The notes under the pieces were generated by a model. That model was given only the letters and a program-made list of their open reading frames with translations, did not search any database and was not told where the DNA came from. From Acanthaster planci (Eukaryota > Echinodermata > Asteroidea > Valvatida > Acanthasteridae), in the NCBI RefSeq assembly GCF_001949145.1, contig NW_019091458.1, positions 825,218-853,661 on the forward strand: 28,444 nucleotides of DNA, in the 5' to 3' direction. Both the position numbers and the translations under genes were made by a program. How positions within the stretch are numbered: position 1 is the stretch's first letter; each line of letters starts with the position of its first letter. This document shows, piece by piece, positions 9,701-20,318 of this stretch.

Positions 9701-10119
9701 TATGTTAATTGAGTTTTTCTGTCCGTGAAAGTGAAACGCATGAACGCATCGTGTACGCAACGCACCCAAAGACATACATTATGGAAAGGCACCTTGAAAG
9801 TGAGTCGTGTAAGTATAGGGTGGGTACCATCAGAACCACTCTGATTTTCTGGATAAATTGCTCCTTATGGAGATTTCTTTTGTTTGAGTTTAGCCCAACT
9901 GTATGTGGTCGTTATTTAATACTGTATAAAGTACCCAAAACGCATTACCTCACAGTGGGTCTGAGCCTCTGCGTAGTCCTTGGCGTCCGCTACTATCTTG
10001 TAGCATTTTCCAACAGAAAAGTGGTAGCCGTTTGGGCATCTGTAGGAGTTTGGGTCGGGTGCGATAGCAAGCGCTGCGCTGATGATCTGCGCTGCTGTCA
10101 GTAGCGCTAATGAGTACAT
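6558..10119 (-). CDS. Secreted C-type lectin with two CTLDs (assembled from five exons)
   Basis: Exons on the minus strand are 10119-9949, 8774-8477, 8008-7789, 7574-7466 and 6740-6558. Every junction is GT-AG and phase-compatible (0, 1, 2, 0), giving 326 residues ending in TAA. Residues 1-20 are a signal peptide (hydrophobic, ending ALAIA). CTLD1 (about 28-151) has Cys28, 39, 56, 129, 143 and 151, WLGYTDEG, a Glu-Pro-Asn motif at 119-121 and LND at 138-140 in place of the usual WND. CTLD2 (about 162-294) has Cys162, 173, 190, 270, 286 and 294, AWLGFTDKQHEG, EPS at 261-263 and an intact WND at 281-283. A 32-residue tail carries two more cysteines (305, 319). EPN/WND residues in this family bind calcium and mannose-type sugars; sugar specificity here is inference. 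The 2-to-3 exon join is the least certain; two separate genes are the alternative. Start: see the TATA entry. Confidence 0.8.
7466..7574 (-). CDS. Lectin exon 4: middle of CTLD2
   Basis: The acceptor ttctccatag and donor GGG|gtaaac bound 36 codons plus one base. It encodes AWLGFTDKQHEGNFEW, the TDQSKVEYTNWKSGEPSNGG loop region, and stops at the point where the family has NGG before the calcium-site segment. An apparent frame running on to 7349 is intronic read-through and lacks the required WND and cysteines. Confidence 0.86.
7789..8008 (-). CDS. Lectin exon 3: first half of CTLD2
   Basis: It is read in a frame with no long ATG-initiated frame. The acceptor is the tract ttactttctctccc...aataag and the donor AAAAG|gtatgt. 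It encodes 72 residues: CPALWHEHAGHCYRF, SFEDGEAHCQ, SAHLASVSCRAENNFI and DIIDQSWPGQGLK. The spacing from GHCY to AHC to LASV is standard for a CTLD. The short local GC-rich stretch (cgccgccggccg) falls in the segment FFGRRR. Confidence 0.85.
8405..8476 (-). promoter_or_regulatory. Possible intronic poly(A) end for a one-CTLD lectin isoform
   Basis: If the donor after exon 2 is not used, translation adds 23 residues (GKRRMMTTKIMKYEV...) and stops at TAA 8408-8406. That stop lies inside GAATAAAG, so an AATAAA at 8410-8405 overlaps it. The product would be a 179-residue protein with signal peptide and CTLD1 only, a common size for single-domain invertebrate lectins. This is a prediction from sequence. 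Confidence 0.4.
8477..8774 (-). CDS. Lectin exon 2: rest of CTLD1
   Basis: The acceptor ttatcttacag opens on STGGTLASPNSQEEL, the usual continuation after the first CTLD cysteine. It carries WLGYTDEG, GEPNNCC, EHC, LNDMGC and FVC, all the remaining CTLD landmarks, without an internal intron. The donor CAAG|gtaaac is good and leaves one base, which the next exon completes as Asp. Without splicing, the frame continues to a TAA at 8406-8408. The adjacent CC after EPNN and the SAC after the last core cysteine are extra cysteines. Confidence 0.87.
8775..9948 (-). other. Lectin intron 1 (1174 bp)
   Basis: The intron runs from gtaatg to ttacag. I see no CTLD-like exon, repeat family or RNA gene inside it. 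Short antisense frames here have no recognisable domains. Confidence 0.6.
9949..10119 (-). CDS. Lectin exon 1: signal peptide and start of CTLD1
   Basis: It encodes 57 residues, MYSLALLTAAQ through AEAQTHCE, ending GAG|gtaatg. In-frame ATGs lie upstream at 10140, 10152 and 10170, but ATG 10119 gives the cleanest signal peptide. ATG 10170 is only about 20 nt from the TATA box and is probably not transcribed. CTLD landmarks visible are the N-terminal cysteine pair (RCPNGYHF, GKCY) and the first core cysteine (THC). Confidence 0.85.
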
Positions 10120-10187
10120 GTTTACAGGTACGTCTCCCATCTGACAAGTCATGCGTCGCAAGTGACCCATTCCTTTCCAGTCTTCTT

Positions 10188-10194
10188 TTTTATA
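10188..10194 (-). promoter_or_regulatory. TATA box of the lectin gene
   Basis: The minus strand reads gatataaaaaag, with TATAAAA at 10194-10188. A start site about 30 nt downstream would fall near 10160, leaving a 5'UTR of about 40 nt before ATG 10119. This spacing supports the lectin first exon and its direction and argues against the ATG at 10170. Confidence 0.6.
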
Positions 10195-11129
10195 TCAATG
10201 TGGTGATTGATATGTGACCTGTCTTGACTGGCGACAGGTGAATATGACATATGAGTTTCTTTGGCATTCAGAACTGATCCCCATTAAAAGCGCTAAGCTC
10301 AAGAAAGCGCTTGGTGTTAACAAAGGGCAACCAATCACAACACATGCAAAGAAATGAGGCGTTTTGGTTGGTAGCCAGTTCGTGCTGGGCATATTTTTGA
10401 CTCAGTACATTTGGGGAGTTCCCCCCATCAAATGGATCGCGGGTGTCCGTTGAGATTGTGCAAGTATTTGTTCTTCCTAGCTGAATACAATCGATCTTTC
10501 ATTATGTACTGGATGGATTTTGTTCAGGGTTTGTCGTCAGAATTTGGCCAATCAATACACATGGACCTTGACTAGATTTAGAAAAGCAGTTCGGTGCCTT
10601 ACACGTACGGTACCCATGTTGCAATTCCTTGTGCGGCTGTCACATGAGGAAGAAAATGTGCCAGGCTGGTCAGTCTATGGGATTGCACACGAGTCCGACA
10701 CGTCGATCATATTGTGGATGATCTTTATCTCTGTAATCCATTCTTTTTACTTGGAAGGTTCTCAAAATACATCATTATTGGTATGGGAACAGTGTACACA
10801 GAAATGCGAGCAATACTGAACTGACGCAAAATCAACAAGCTCAAGAATCATGAAATTTAATTTCAGAAAAGATAAACGATCGATTCGGTTTTTATCATCT
10901 TGGTCGTAGATATAACAAATAATTATTACTCGACAAGCTTTCGCAAACTAGTTGATCAATACTCAAGTAAACTATGATCCATCAATCAAAAAAGATCCGT
11001 TTGCATAGCGTCAGCTGGGACACACTGTTGTTTACCATAATTTATATTTGTTTCAAAGATATGTAATCCAAAACTGCTGCAAACTGCTTGCTGACTACAA
11101 TGATCTAAATTACAACTCTCAAAATATGA

Positions 11130-11210
11130 AGGGCCTGACGTTTCGATCCTAGCAGAATCTTTCTCTAAGGCTTTGAGAAAGATTCTGCTAGGATCGAAAC
11201 ATCAGGCCCT
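11130..11210. repeat. Hairpin repeat, 36-nt arms and 9-nt loop
   Basis: Left arm 11130-11165 (agggcctgacgtttcgatcc...) and right arm 11175-11210 are inverted copies with a single mismatch. The match continues weakly outward (aaaatatga against ccattattt). The loop is taaggcttt. Palindromes of this kind belong to dispersed repeat families, but the family is not assigned here. Confidence 0.85.
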
Positions 11211-12379
11211 CCATTATTTGTTTCACGTATTATAACGAGAAATCTCGAGACCAGATGAGAAGTGACACCAGCCTTGTCTACAGCCCAACAAACGAAAAGT
11301 ATATACACGTCCACTTTCGCCCAAAGAAGATCATCTGTATAGATAGCAGAAATGAAGAAACTGGTCAAGTTCGTTTCACTACCATTCGATCAGCTTTGTG
11401 ATAGCAGAGAGGCAAACATCTGAAAAGGCACAACACTTGTGAAAGGAACACTTTTTTCCGTTAAATAACAGAATTTGTTTTGCTTAAAATCAGATGACAT
11501 CTTTAATTAGGTCAACCAAGACTGGTAGCTAGTTCACAAACATGCAATATTCAGGTAACAGGACATCCAAGTTATTCTTTTACACTATGTACGCAGCTGC
11601 AAGACAACTCCACAAGTCTAAGACTGTAAATGTATTCCAAACAAATGGGAAACTTTTGAGACACTTAGATCACTCTCACGTGACCAGTCTACCATTGTCT
11701 GTGTCATGCATAAGACACAAATGCATGCTCAAAATGACGTTAACAAGAGTCGTGTTAAGCGGTCCACCCAGCCTGTCATGTGGAGCTGCATGATGGTGAA
11801 CTAGGACAGCGATAGAACACGTAAACCAATGGAAGCCACTTGCCAGGGAATGTATTTATTTCCCATTCTCAAGTTACTCAAAACCACAGCCAATTCCTAC
11901 GGATAGTACGGCCTACGCAAGTGCGATCACCGAAGAGGGAACGTGCTCAATTTTCGGACGCCAATTGTTTGACTTCAACAGCGATTTCAAGTCACTTCAG
12001 ATTTTCCAAAATTTTTCATGTTGACAACTTATTCAAATACTCAACTTCAGGGGTTTGAAGTTCATCCAAACAAACTGTGACATAACTGGTGAGGGAAATC
12101 AGAAAACACGACGCAGTATACAGTGCGAAAATACGCCACCATCCCGTCTAAGATAAATAATTTGCAATGAAAAAAGCTGCTGAGGTTGTAGCGATTGAAT
12201 CCTAATTACATTAAAAGACAAACTTTCACTTTGAACTGAAGTGATCAAGTTTTATAACCCAATCCCTTAGTCTTAGAAAAGTCTTTCGTCGCTCAAACCG
12301 CCCGAGATTAACAAGACAAGAGATAGACATTTTTAAACGCGCATGCGCACAAACTAAATATCCGAATACACGTGCCTGC

Positions 12380-12410
12380 AAGAAAGTCGGCATGAAGGCA
12401 CGACTTTCTT
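12380..12410. repeat. Small inverted repeat (10-bp arms)
   Basis: aagaaagtcg at 12380-12389 pairs with cgactttctt at 12401-12410. A second, interleaved pairing (gtgcct with aggcac) overlaps it. No gene lies next to it and no function is apparent. Confidence 0.5.
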
Positions 12411-12540
12411 AACACGAGCGATCAATCACATACTTACATAAGCTAAAATTGCCATCCTTGTTACCGCGTTACTGAGTTACTTTTCGTTGAAACAGAGAAA
12501 CATAGGCCTACTGGATAACACTGATTGCAAAGATAGATTG

Positions 12541-12780
12541 TCCCCGAAACACGGAATTCAACGGTAACGCCTTGTGGAAATACTGATTTCAACGATCATA
12601 TATCTGAAGTGCAAACTCCAAAGATAACGCATCTCGGACACATAGAATTCAATGATAATGTATTTCAGAATTCCGGAAATGAATGATGATGAAACTCGGA
12701 ATTCAAAGAAAATGCGTCTCCGAAACTTGGAATTGAATGATAATGTTTTTCTGAAACATGGAATGCAGTAATAACCATTC
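12541..12780. repeat. Degenerate minisatellite, about 8 units of about 30 bp
   Basis: The segment can be written as successive variants of cgaaacttggaattcaatg followed by ataatg and a T-rich end. The clearest units are at 12543-12575, 12629-12660, 12687-12718 and 12719-12750. Divergence between units is high, so this is an old array. Confidence 0.6.
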
Positions 12781-12932
12781 GGACGATACATTTAGTCGTT
12801 TCTCCCTAACATAATGACGTAAGTATGTAAGTATAAATCATCCTAAATGTTCCTTTCTCCCTTAGTTTTGGTAAAATATTTTCTTTCTTTCGTTTTTTTT
12901 TTTTAGCTTACTCACAATTTACCCATTTTAAA

Positions 12933-12944
12933 TAGCGCCCCCTG
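12933..12944 (-). promoter_or_regulatory. CTCF-like site
   Basis: The minus strand reads CAGGGGGCGCTA, preceded by acaa, a good match to the conserved bilaterian CTCF core. Weaker GAGGGCGCTA words occur at 163-173, 16480-16489 and 24074-24084. Binding is inference from motif only. Confidence 0.35.
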
Positions 12945-13941
12945 TTGTACCCACAATACTTCAAACCCTCGCGTGCAAGGGTAAAGGTGAAATTATTGCG
13001 CACGCGTGCATGTGGTGCCTTTTTAAATAGTACTCTGCTGCATGAGTCATGTTTCCCGATGACGCCAGATGACCAAGGGAGCAAAATAGTGCCGTAAGTA
13101 TAAATTCGTTTCCCTCCCTCCAGTGTGATACTGACTCTACCCCGTTACGTGGAAACATCGAGTGCTTTCTATTAGCCTAAAATCCAGATCAAAATACGAT
13201 CAAAAACTTTTTCTGACATCGCCATATCGCCATGCCATTGCGTTACCGTATGTCACTGTGCTTTGGCGTATACCTCCGCGTTATAGGACTTTCTTAATAT
13301 TTATGCAAATTTTATTCACGGCAACTGAAAACGATGCTGTAAGGGACTTGCGTGTCACGATGGCTGTAAATGGAAGGCACCTTTCCGTGGTTCCCGAGAT
13401 AACCTTCAGGTTTGTGGAGGATTATGATACGTCTACGAGGGCTCCAAAAGCAATGGAGAGCAACAGCTTGGTAAAGGCTTCAAGTAGTTATCACCATGTT
13501 ACAATTGCACATGTTGTATTGCTACTTAAGTTGCACGGATTGACCTTCAAGAGTAGAACCGCTTTCCAAGTAACGAGACTCACTGATGACTAGTTGAACC
13601 ACAAGGCCCTTGGGGAGGAAAGCAGGGTTGGACCGGATGGGTCATGAGGCAGCCCACCGGCCTTACAAGGAAAAGTCAGTGTTCATTAATTTGACTAACC
13701 CTACCCTCAAATCCAAACGAACCAAACATATTCATGCACACTGTATTCATGTTCGAAGACAAGTAGCCAATACCTAATAAGGCAAGGAAACTTGTATGAT
13801 GGATGAAAAATGGAATGTCCAGCAAATGTGTAAATTTCATATGAGATCTGACAATCAGGCAGAGAGCCGCACATCGAACCAGCCGAATAAACCACATCAA
13901 CTACAGTACGACTTTGTCCCAAGTCATCCTCTTGTGTCGAT

Positions 13942-13966
13942 CTATATAACCTGTTGGGTTATATAG
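13942..13966. repeat. 10-bp-arm palindrome
   Basis: ctatataacc and ggttatatag are perfect inverted arms around tgttg. It is isolated in non-coding sequence. Confidence 0.6.
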
Positions 13967-15561
13967 TTTTCAGAAGTCTACATTCATAATTTGAAGGGTA
14001 GGCAGTTTATTAACGGGATTTTATCTGGGACTTTTCGTTGACGTTGCATGCGTGCACCATTTACGTCTAGGACTAAAGGGTCGGTTATCGGCACGATCGA
14101 GTAGTCTGAGGACTTCATAAACACTCATAAATATTCATTACATGTATGGTCATACAGCGATATAACGCTATTTTACAGCAATACAGCAATACGCGCTAGG
14201 AATAGGCGAATACGAGCCATCGTAGAAATGGCAGTGCGATGAAATACTTTTGCCAAATTTAAAACCTGTAGCTCGTTTTAAGCCGGGAACAAATGCATTC
14301 GGATCGTAAACACCGGTTAGGTTTTCTGAAAGCTTTAATCAATTTTAAGAAAGTCACAACGAAATTGTGTAAACATGCTGTTTGTAAACTTTCATTCAGT
14401 TTTTGAATCATAAAAAAGTCAGGTCTGTATGCATTCGATTTTGGAAAATACATTCGAATTGTAAGGACGTTCGGTTTGTAAAATTTCATTCGGATTTTAA
14501 TCAGTGCACGTTAATCCGATCCCGAGGTTTAATACAAAACCACGTAGAATCATATTGAATTTGGTATAGGCTAATTAGAATACATTTCAAGCTGTAGTAT
14601 AAGATAAAACGGTCAAAAGTGGCGGAGGGTTAGTTTGATTTTTCTTCTTGTCCATATTTTAAATTCAATTGAATGAATTATGTCTTGAGTTTTATAATGG
14701 CACGTTATCACGTTATATAGAGCTGAAGCTTTGTCACGAGCGACGATCTGGAAAAGAGTCGACGATGAAAAATTATTATTGTTATTTACGGTGCTTTTAC
14801 GGGTGCATTTTGGTCACTAAAATTAAAGCATTTTCTCAGATCCACTATTTAAAAAAATGTATGCCTAAAGTTCCATATTAACCTGGGTAATTGCCCTCTA
14901 CGGTAGTGGACTTAAATTAATATTAATCGTGCCATGGTTAAACTCTTGGTTGGTTTTCAACTTCGCAGCTGAATTAACTATGCACTGTAGTTTCAATCAG
15001 TTTATAGCACGAAATAGATCGACAATAAAGATCACTATTCAAAGAGCGAAAACAATCATTTAGTTTAACTTTATCAGCACTCTCTTGTGATATAAAGCTG
15101 AAGAGTCACCATCCGGTTTTGAAAAACGTGCAAACAGCATTCAGATTCACACGGACACTCCGCGGTAAGCGTCTGAGAGTTCAATCTCGTGAATTGACGA
15201 GCTAATACTGATTAATTAGTGACATTTGTGTCAAGGTTTCATTAAATGTCAATCTTATCATTCTTATTTAGTCTCTGTTTGAATAGTTATAAAAATAAGT
15301 GCCGTTTAATGGGATTAGGTACCACTAGATCAGGATTAAGGTACAGACCCCAAGCGTTTGAGCGAGGACGAGGAACCAAGATGGCTTGAGTCATGACCCA
15401 TGGATTGACTTTCATTTTCTATGTCTTTCCTTCGTGTCACCGACAGATCACACGAGAAGCCCGATTCAATAAAACCAGTAAAAAGATGTGTCGAGTGGTA
15501 TATAAACTAGTCGAATGAGTTTTGCAAATGATAGACTTTTGAATCACAAATAGAGAGACCC

Positions 15562-16580
15562 TGTGTTAACCAGAGTAAATAAATTTATTATGATTCCAGA
15601 TGAAAATTATACATTACATACGGCCCTCCTCCACCCAAGAATATTTATTATCCTCCCACGGGCAAGAGCGTTTGTACACGTAGGAGGGGAAGAGGATGTC
15701 ACGAACGGCGAACTGTTGTTCTAAGCGCTTAGCCTGTCCTTTACTTTGTCGGCAGTACGGGTGAGGACTGAAAAATTCTCTGCCGAAAAGTGAAGAGGAA
15801 CGCGGAAGAGTTCTATACAACTCTCACAGCTGGTTTATTCTGGTTTTCTCTTTCAATGGGTACAATAAATGAGCAAGGTTCATTAATATGCACACCAATA
15901 TCAAGCACCTGAGGGTTTCTTCAGCAACTTCACGCAAATTACCCGAACCTCTCTCAGTATCAACCCAAGTAAAACATCTCACAGTGAAGGCTTACCAGTA
16001 TCAACGTGTACACTGTAAACCTCGATTACCGCACACCACAACACATGACCACTAGTCTCCACTAAACCAGCTAACGGATTGGCAACTTCAAGGAGCTCTC
16101 AGTAAACCTCTTGGATCATAGGCAATACTCACGCTGACTAACTGATCCCTTGGCCTAATCGGGCAACTCAACATGCATGAGAATCACTCAACCGGACTCT
16201 ACCACAATCCCTTGGGACTCAAAGGTTTCACATCAAAGCACTGCTAGAAATCCAGCTCCGAAAACCCCTAGCCCTCCTGATACGTTTCTTCCGAAGGCCC
16301 CTATTTTTTAAAGAACAGCTAGCACAGCACTTCCCACTCAGTAAAACAGGTAGGCCTACTCTTCTGCTCCCCCTGTCAAGCACAACATCGACGCAACTGA
16401 TCTCACAACCTCCCGTACCCGATGGAGGTTATACGGTTCAAGAGTATAACCCTCTCTATGAGCCTCGAGCTGGACCAATGAGGGCGCTATTTTCTTAGCA
16501 ACAGAGGCCCCTTTGGTCGGAACGAACTTCGCTGGTTCAAGAACGTCTGTGAAATGCACGCATTACCAACACAATAGACA
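15562..16580 (-). mobile_element. Putative LTR (solo or 3' LTR), minus orientation
   Basis: On the minus strand a purine-rich tract (aaggtggtggggag, 16594-16581) is followed directly by TGTCTATTGTG. About 1020 bp later the block ends GGTTAACACA. Composition is more C/G-rich than the flanks. The minus strand has AATAAA at 15838-15833 and 15589-15584, as expected for the R/U5 side of an LTR. No gag-pol frame or clear target duplication is seen. A solo LTR or an unrelated repeat are both possible. Confidence 0.35.
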
Positions 16581-16594
16581 CTCCCCACCACCTT

Positions 16595-19500
16595 GACTTT
16601 TGTCAACCGATGAGGGGGACTTCTGCTTAAAGCAGATACACGATTCCCACAACGAGCTCACGGCGTAACTGTAACTCGCATATGTGCATGCACAAGGGTG
16701 TATGCGTTGGGATGTTAGTTGCCTCATTTCCAACTTGCGGATGATCGACCAATCATTTATCGACTTGAAGAATTCGTTTCTACTTTGTACACAACACCAC
16801 ATGAGACAATCTAGTAGCTTCGCAGGCGCGCGCTCAGCTTATAGATTCCAGGAAAATGCACATTCCACCTCGCTAACTTACGTTACTGCGGGACTCTGCC
16901 AGATTGAATGATAATTTCCCACAATTCAGTGCCCAAAAATAACCAATACATTCACAAATTTAACTACAATTTACGAAAATCAAATTGCCAAATTTCACAA
17001 ATTCAGGAAACTGTTCAAACAAAAAATTGGTAAACAAGTGACCCATAGAGGTTCCAAAATGTAAAGAGGGATGATGAGGGAACTTGGTAAGACTTTCAGT
17101 TGAATTGTTTCTTGTGCAGGAACTGCCGGTACCGATAACACCGATAAAGTTAAACATGGCAAGCCCACAGCTGCAGCTAGGGCTCCTCCTCGCCCTCAAA
17201 ACGTGAGTGATCAAACCTCAAACTTCAACGAGCTGTCCTACAGACCTTTTCCACCCACGTGACTAAATGTAAACGATACCACCACTTGTGGACCGCCTGA
17301 GCAACGGTGATCACATATATTCCTACGGGCAGCTTCAACCACGTGCAAGCACACGTGCGAACGCTGCATGCTTGCTAGTTTATCTTGAATGGGTAGATTA
17401 CCGTCACAACACTATGCACTCATTACCATCACAACACATCATGGGTTCTGCACGATCGTGACATAGCAGGAAAAAGGTCTTACACTGTCCTTGCAAATGC
17501 GTATCCCATCCCGATACGCGAAGTCTGGACCATTCAAACGTGTGCTTCACACAAAATGTTTCGGTATGACGATTTCGGACCATAGCGCCAACACGTACTC
17601 GCAAAAAGTAAAAGTTAAAACTTAAAAAGTACATATTGAAAAAAGGAAGAAAGTCCTGCATTTTGTTAAATGTGTGTCATCTCCTGTCATGTTTCACTTT
17701 TTGGGTAGCCCTCACTGGAAATAAAATCGCGAAATGAATTCAAGTTTTCCTTGAAGCATCTCTTAAAAATTCATGTGGCATGTAAGCACAGTTACACCGG
17801 TTCCTGATAATAAAATGACTTAAACAAACCCGTGCATACGATGTCCAAAGTCGGCAACGAAATGTCAACAGGCATTTTTGAAAACGATAGAAACTAGCAA
17901 GGCATTTATCGAAGATTTTTGCAAGTTGAATAATACATGCTTGGGTCTATCTGAGAATTTATTTCTGTTGCAGTGATTTTTCCCACCCGGCGTTGTTGCG
18001 ATATTCACGCACAGTTTTCCGCACCGAAGTCGCCAATATTCCACACACGTACTCGTCAGCCGGTCTTCTCGGCTGAGGGTTGTTAGAGTGGGGTCTGCTT
18101 CACGATATTGTGTGACTGACGAGACATCGCTTGGTAACTAAAATCTAACAAATGTTTACACTGGAAACAAATTAATTTACCACCAAGAAAACTGTATAAC
18201 CGGATAAAATAACTTACCTGAAATAAAGAACGTACCTTCAGTACACTATTGTAATCCAGGATGTAAACGATGATGTACGTATACACGGAGAACACATGTA
18301 ATTTACATCTTTTTTGAAACGCTACCTCAGCCGCATCTGAACTGCGGTTTGTCAAACCCGGCAATGATAACTTCAATTGGTGTTTATATCTTGCGCCACA
18401 TTACCTTAATTCAAATAAAGATATTTGATGACGGAATCAGATATTGCAGGATCTATTTCTTATAAAAATTACTCCGTGCGTCTCAAGTTAACACATCTAC
18501 ATGTAAGTTCCCAACTTCCTTCCCCAAAATGGACCTCCAAACGCTGCCCTACGTCCTTCATTTTTCAGTTCTTAAATGACTTTTCGTTTTGGATTTCAAA
18601 GGCTTACAAATCAAAAGTGAGACAAGATACCGTTTTGGAAAAGTCTGTACACAATGGGATGATGCTACGTCCAGTTTGCCTAAAACATTGCTGTCACAAG
18701 ATAGGTGAAAAACAACACCTCCTTTTATTCAAAAGGTAATCCCCTCCCTATTCTGACACCCCTTGATGCAGACAAGGAAACTCCAAAGGTTAGTGCTTGT
18801 TACACGCACCCAAGGTGTTTATTTACTTCCAGACAAGCAAGATCTCAATTAGCAAGCTTTCAGGTGGGCAATGGGCCGAGTTGAACCTTACCCATGAAAA
18901 TTGAAACACACATGAGGAAGTGACCTGGGTATATATACATGTACATGTAATTAGCTAGGAAAAAGTATCAAGAGTGAGTTCGAGGAAAATAGCTCTGACC
19001 CATGACCTTGAGTACAGAAGTGGATACCAGCAACATCTATAAACAAAATAAGTTTCATATATAAAAATTAAATATTCAATTAGATATTCAAATATACTCG
19101 GCATTTTCAATAAATATTCTTGATGAAGAAGACAATACAGGTGAAAACACAGCACTTACATGCATCATGAATAAATGCATGAACTACAGGGACACACAGG
19201 ACCACCCACAGAATGTAATAAAATGCACAATCTTTTACGCTTTTCAAATCAGGCTCCTTGCATTTGCCAAAAACCACTTTTAAAATACAGCAGGGTTCTG
19301 CTTGATAGTGCTTCTCAAAATATGACACTCTTCAAAATACAGTAACTTTCTGGTTTAAAAACAAAACCGAAATAGAAACAACAAAGCCCAGTTTTTAAAA
19401 ATGGATAGAACAGTTAGACAATTCAAGGCTTACTAGCAGGAAGGTGAAGTAAACTGAGGGGTGTGTCAGATTTCATTTTTTTTTTTCATGAAAAGAATTT

Positions 19501-20318
19501 TGAAAGTCGAAAGGCAGTTGTGTGTGTCAACGCATGGACTGCACAACAAGCACGAGACAAAGATCAACAGCAAACTGATCCAATGTCCCATTCCAAAAGC
19601 TTCCACTGCTTCAAATTGCACATTCATGTACAGTGTGACTGAATATTTAATCTGCCTAGACTAGTACCATTCTCGAAAAATATGAACTTCAATATTAATA
19701 CACTTCCAGATGAAAAACTATTTAGAGAGATTAGGAGATTTATATCTTAAAACAACGTTGAAAACAGCAGGTTCAGTGGAAGCCTTAATAAAATAAGCAA
19801 GACCAAATTATACATGCAGGTACAACCAACAAAATGTGTTGCAAAATATGATCTACTTAGCAGGCCAGTGCTTTTGCTACACAGGGTATGCCCAAAAGAG
19901 GTTTGCCGGTGGAACAAAAGAACTGCCCTGCAAGATGGCTACCATGCACTCTATACAGTGGGGGGGGGAGGTGTTGGGGAGAAAGAAATATGATGTAAAG
20001 TTTGAACAGGTTAAAAAAGTTAATTGTTTAATGTGGTTGTGTAATGACCATCCTACTCAAGGGGTGACTCCACAGTGATAAAGTGCAAAACTATTACCTA
20101 CTTCATACATGCACATTTTTTACTTTGCCAATTTAGTTTATCTCTAGATCAACAGTATGGTTTCTGTCATCATTGCGGTAGACCACAAAATTACCCACAC
20201 ACATGTCTGATTCCATTCTAAAATCAGTCATATGATAATTGGCCACAACATGACAAAATGGCAAATGGTTTGTTTTCTGTATACTTTGCTACTTTGAGTA
20301 GCAAAGCTACAAATATGA
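16595..20318. other. Non-coding stretch between putative LTR and ASB8
   Basis: No supported gene. It contains a possible short exon at 17120-17202, a ratchet-type splice signal at 18212-18229 and low-complexity AT-rich sequence. Its right end should hold the ASB8 3'UTR; an ATTAAA on the minus strand at 20032-20027 is a weak candidate poly(A) signal. Confidence 0.45.

Larger units (their letters stand above)
10196..15560. other. Gene-poor stretch upstream of the lectin gene
   Basis: Apart from the listed repeats I see no supported gene. The longest frame (13162-13593, plus strand, 143 codons) has no recognisable domain and is about the length expected by chance. A patch at 14270-14500 has loose recurrences of cattcggat/cattcgaat with gtaa, perhaps a decayed tandem repeat. 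Confidence 0.5.

Noticed and set aside
9709-10104. 131-codon plus-strand frame
   Set aside because: It is antisense to lectin exon 1 and its flank; the minus strand carries the signal peptide, CTLD motif, donor and TATA box.
12380-12410. Hairpin resembling a bacterial terminator
   Set aside because: The window is eukaryotic, there is no adjacent gene and no following T run that would matter for animal transcription.
18083-18376. Minus-strand frame starting MKLSLPGL with a hydrophobic segment
   Set aside because: The first codon is TTG on the DNA, not ATG, and no family is recognisable; only the splice-like signal in it is kept as a finding.
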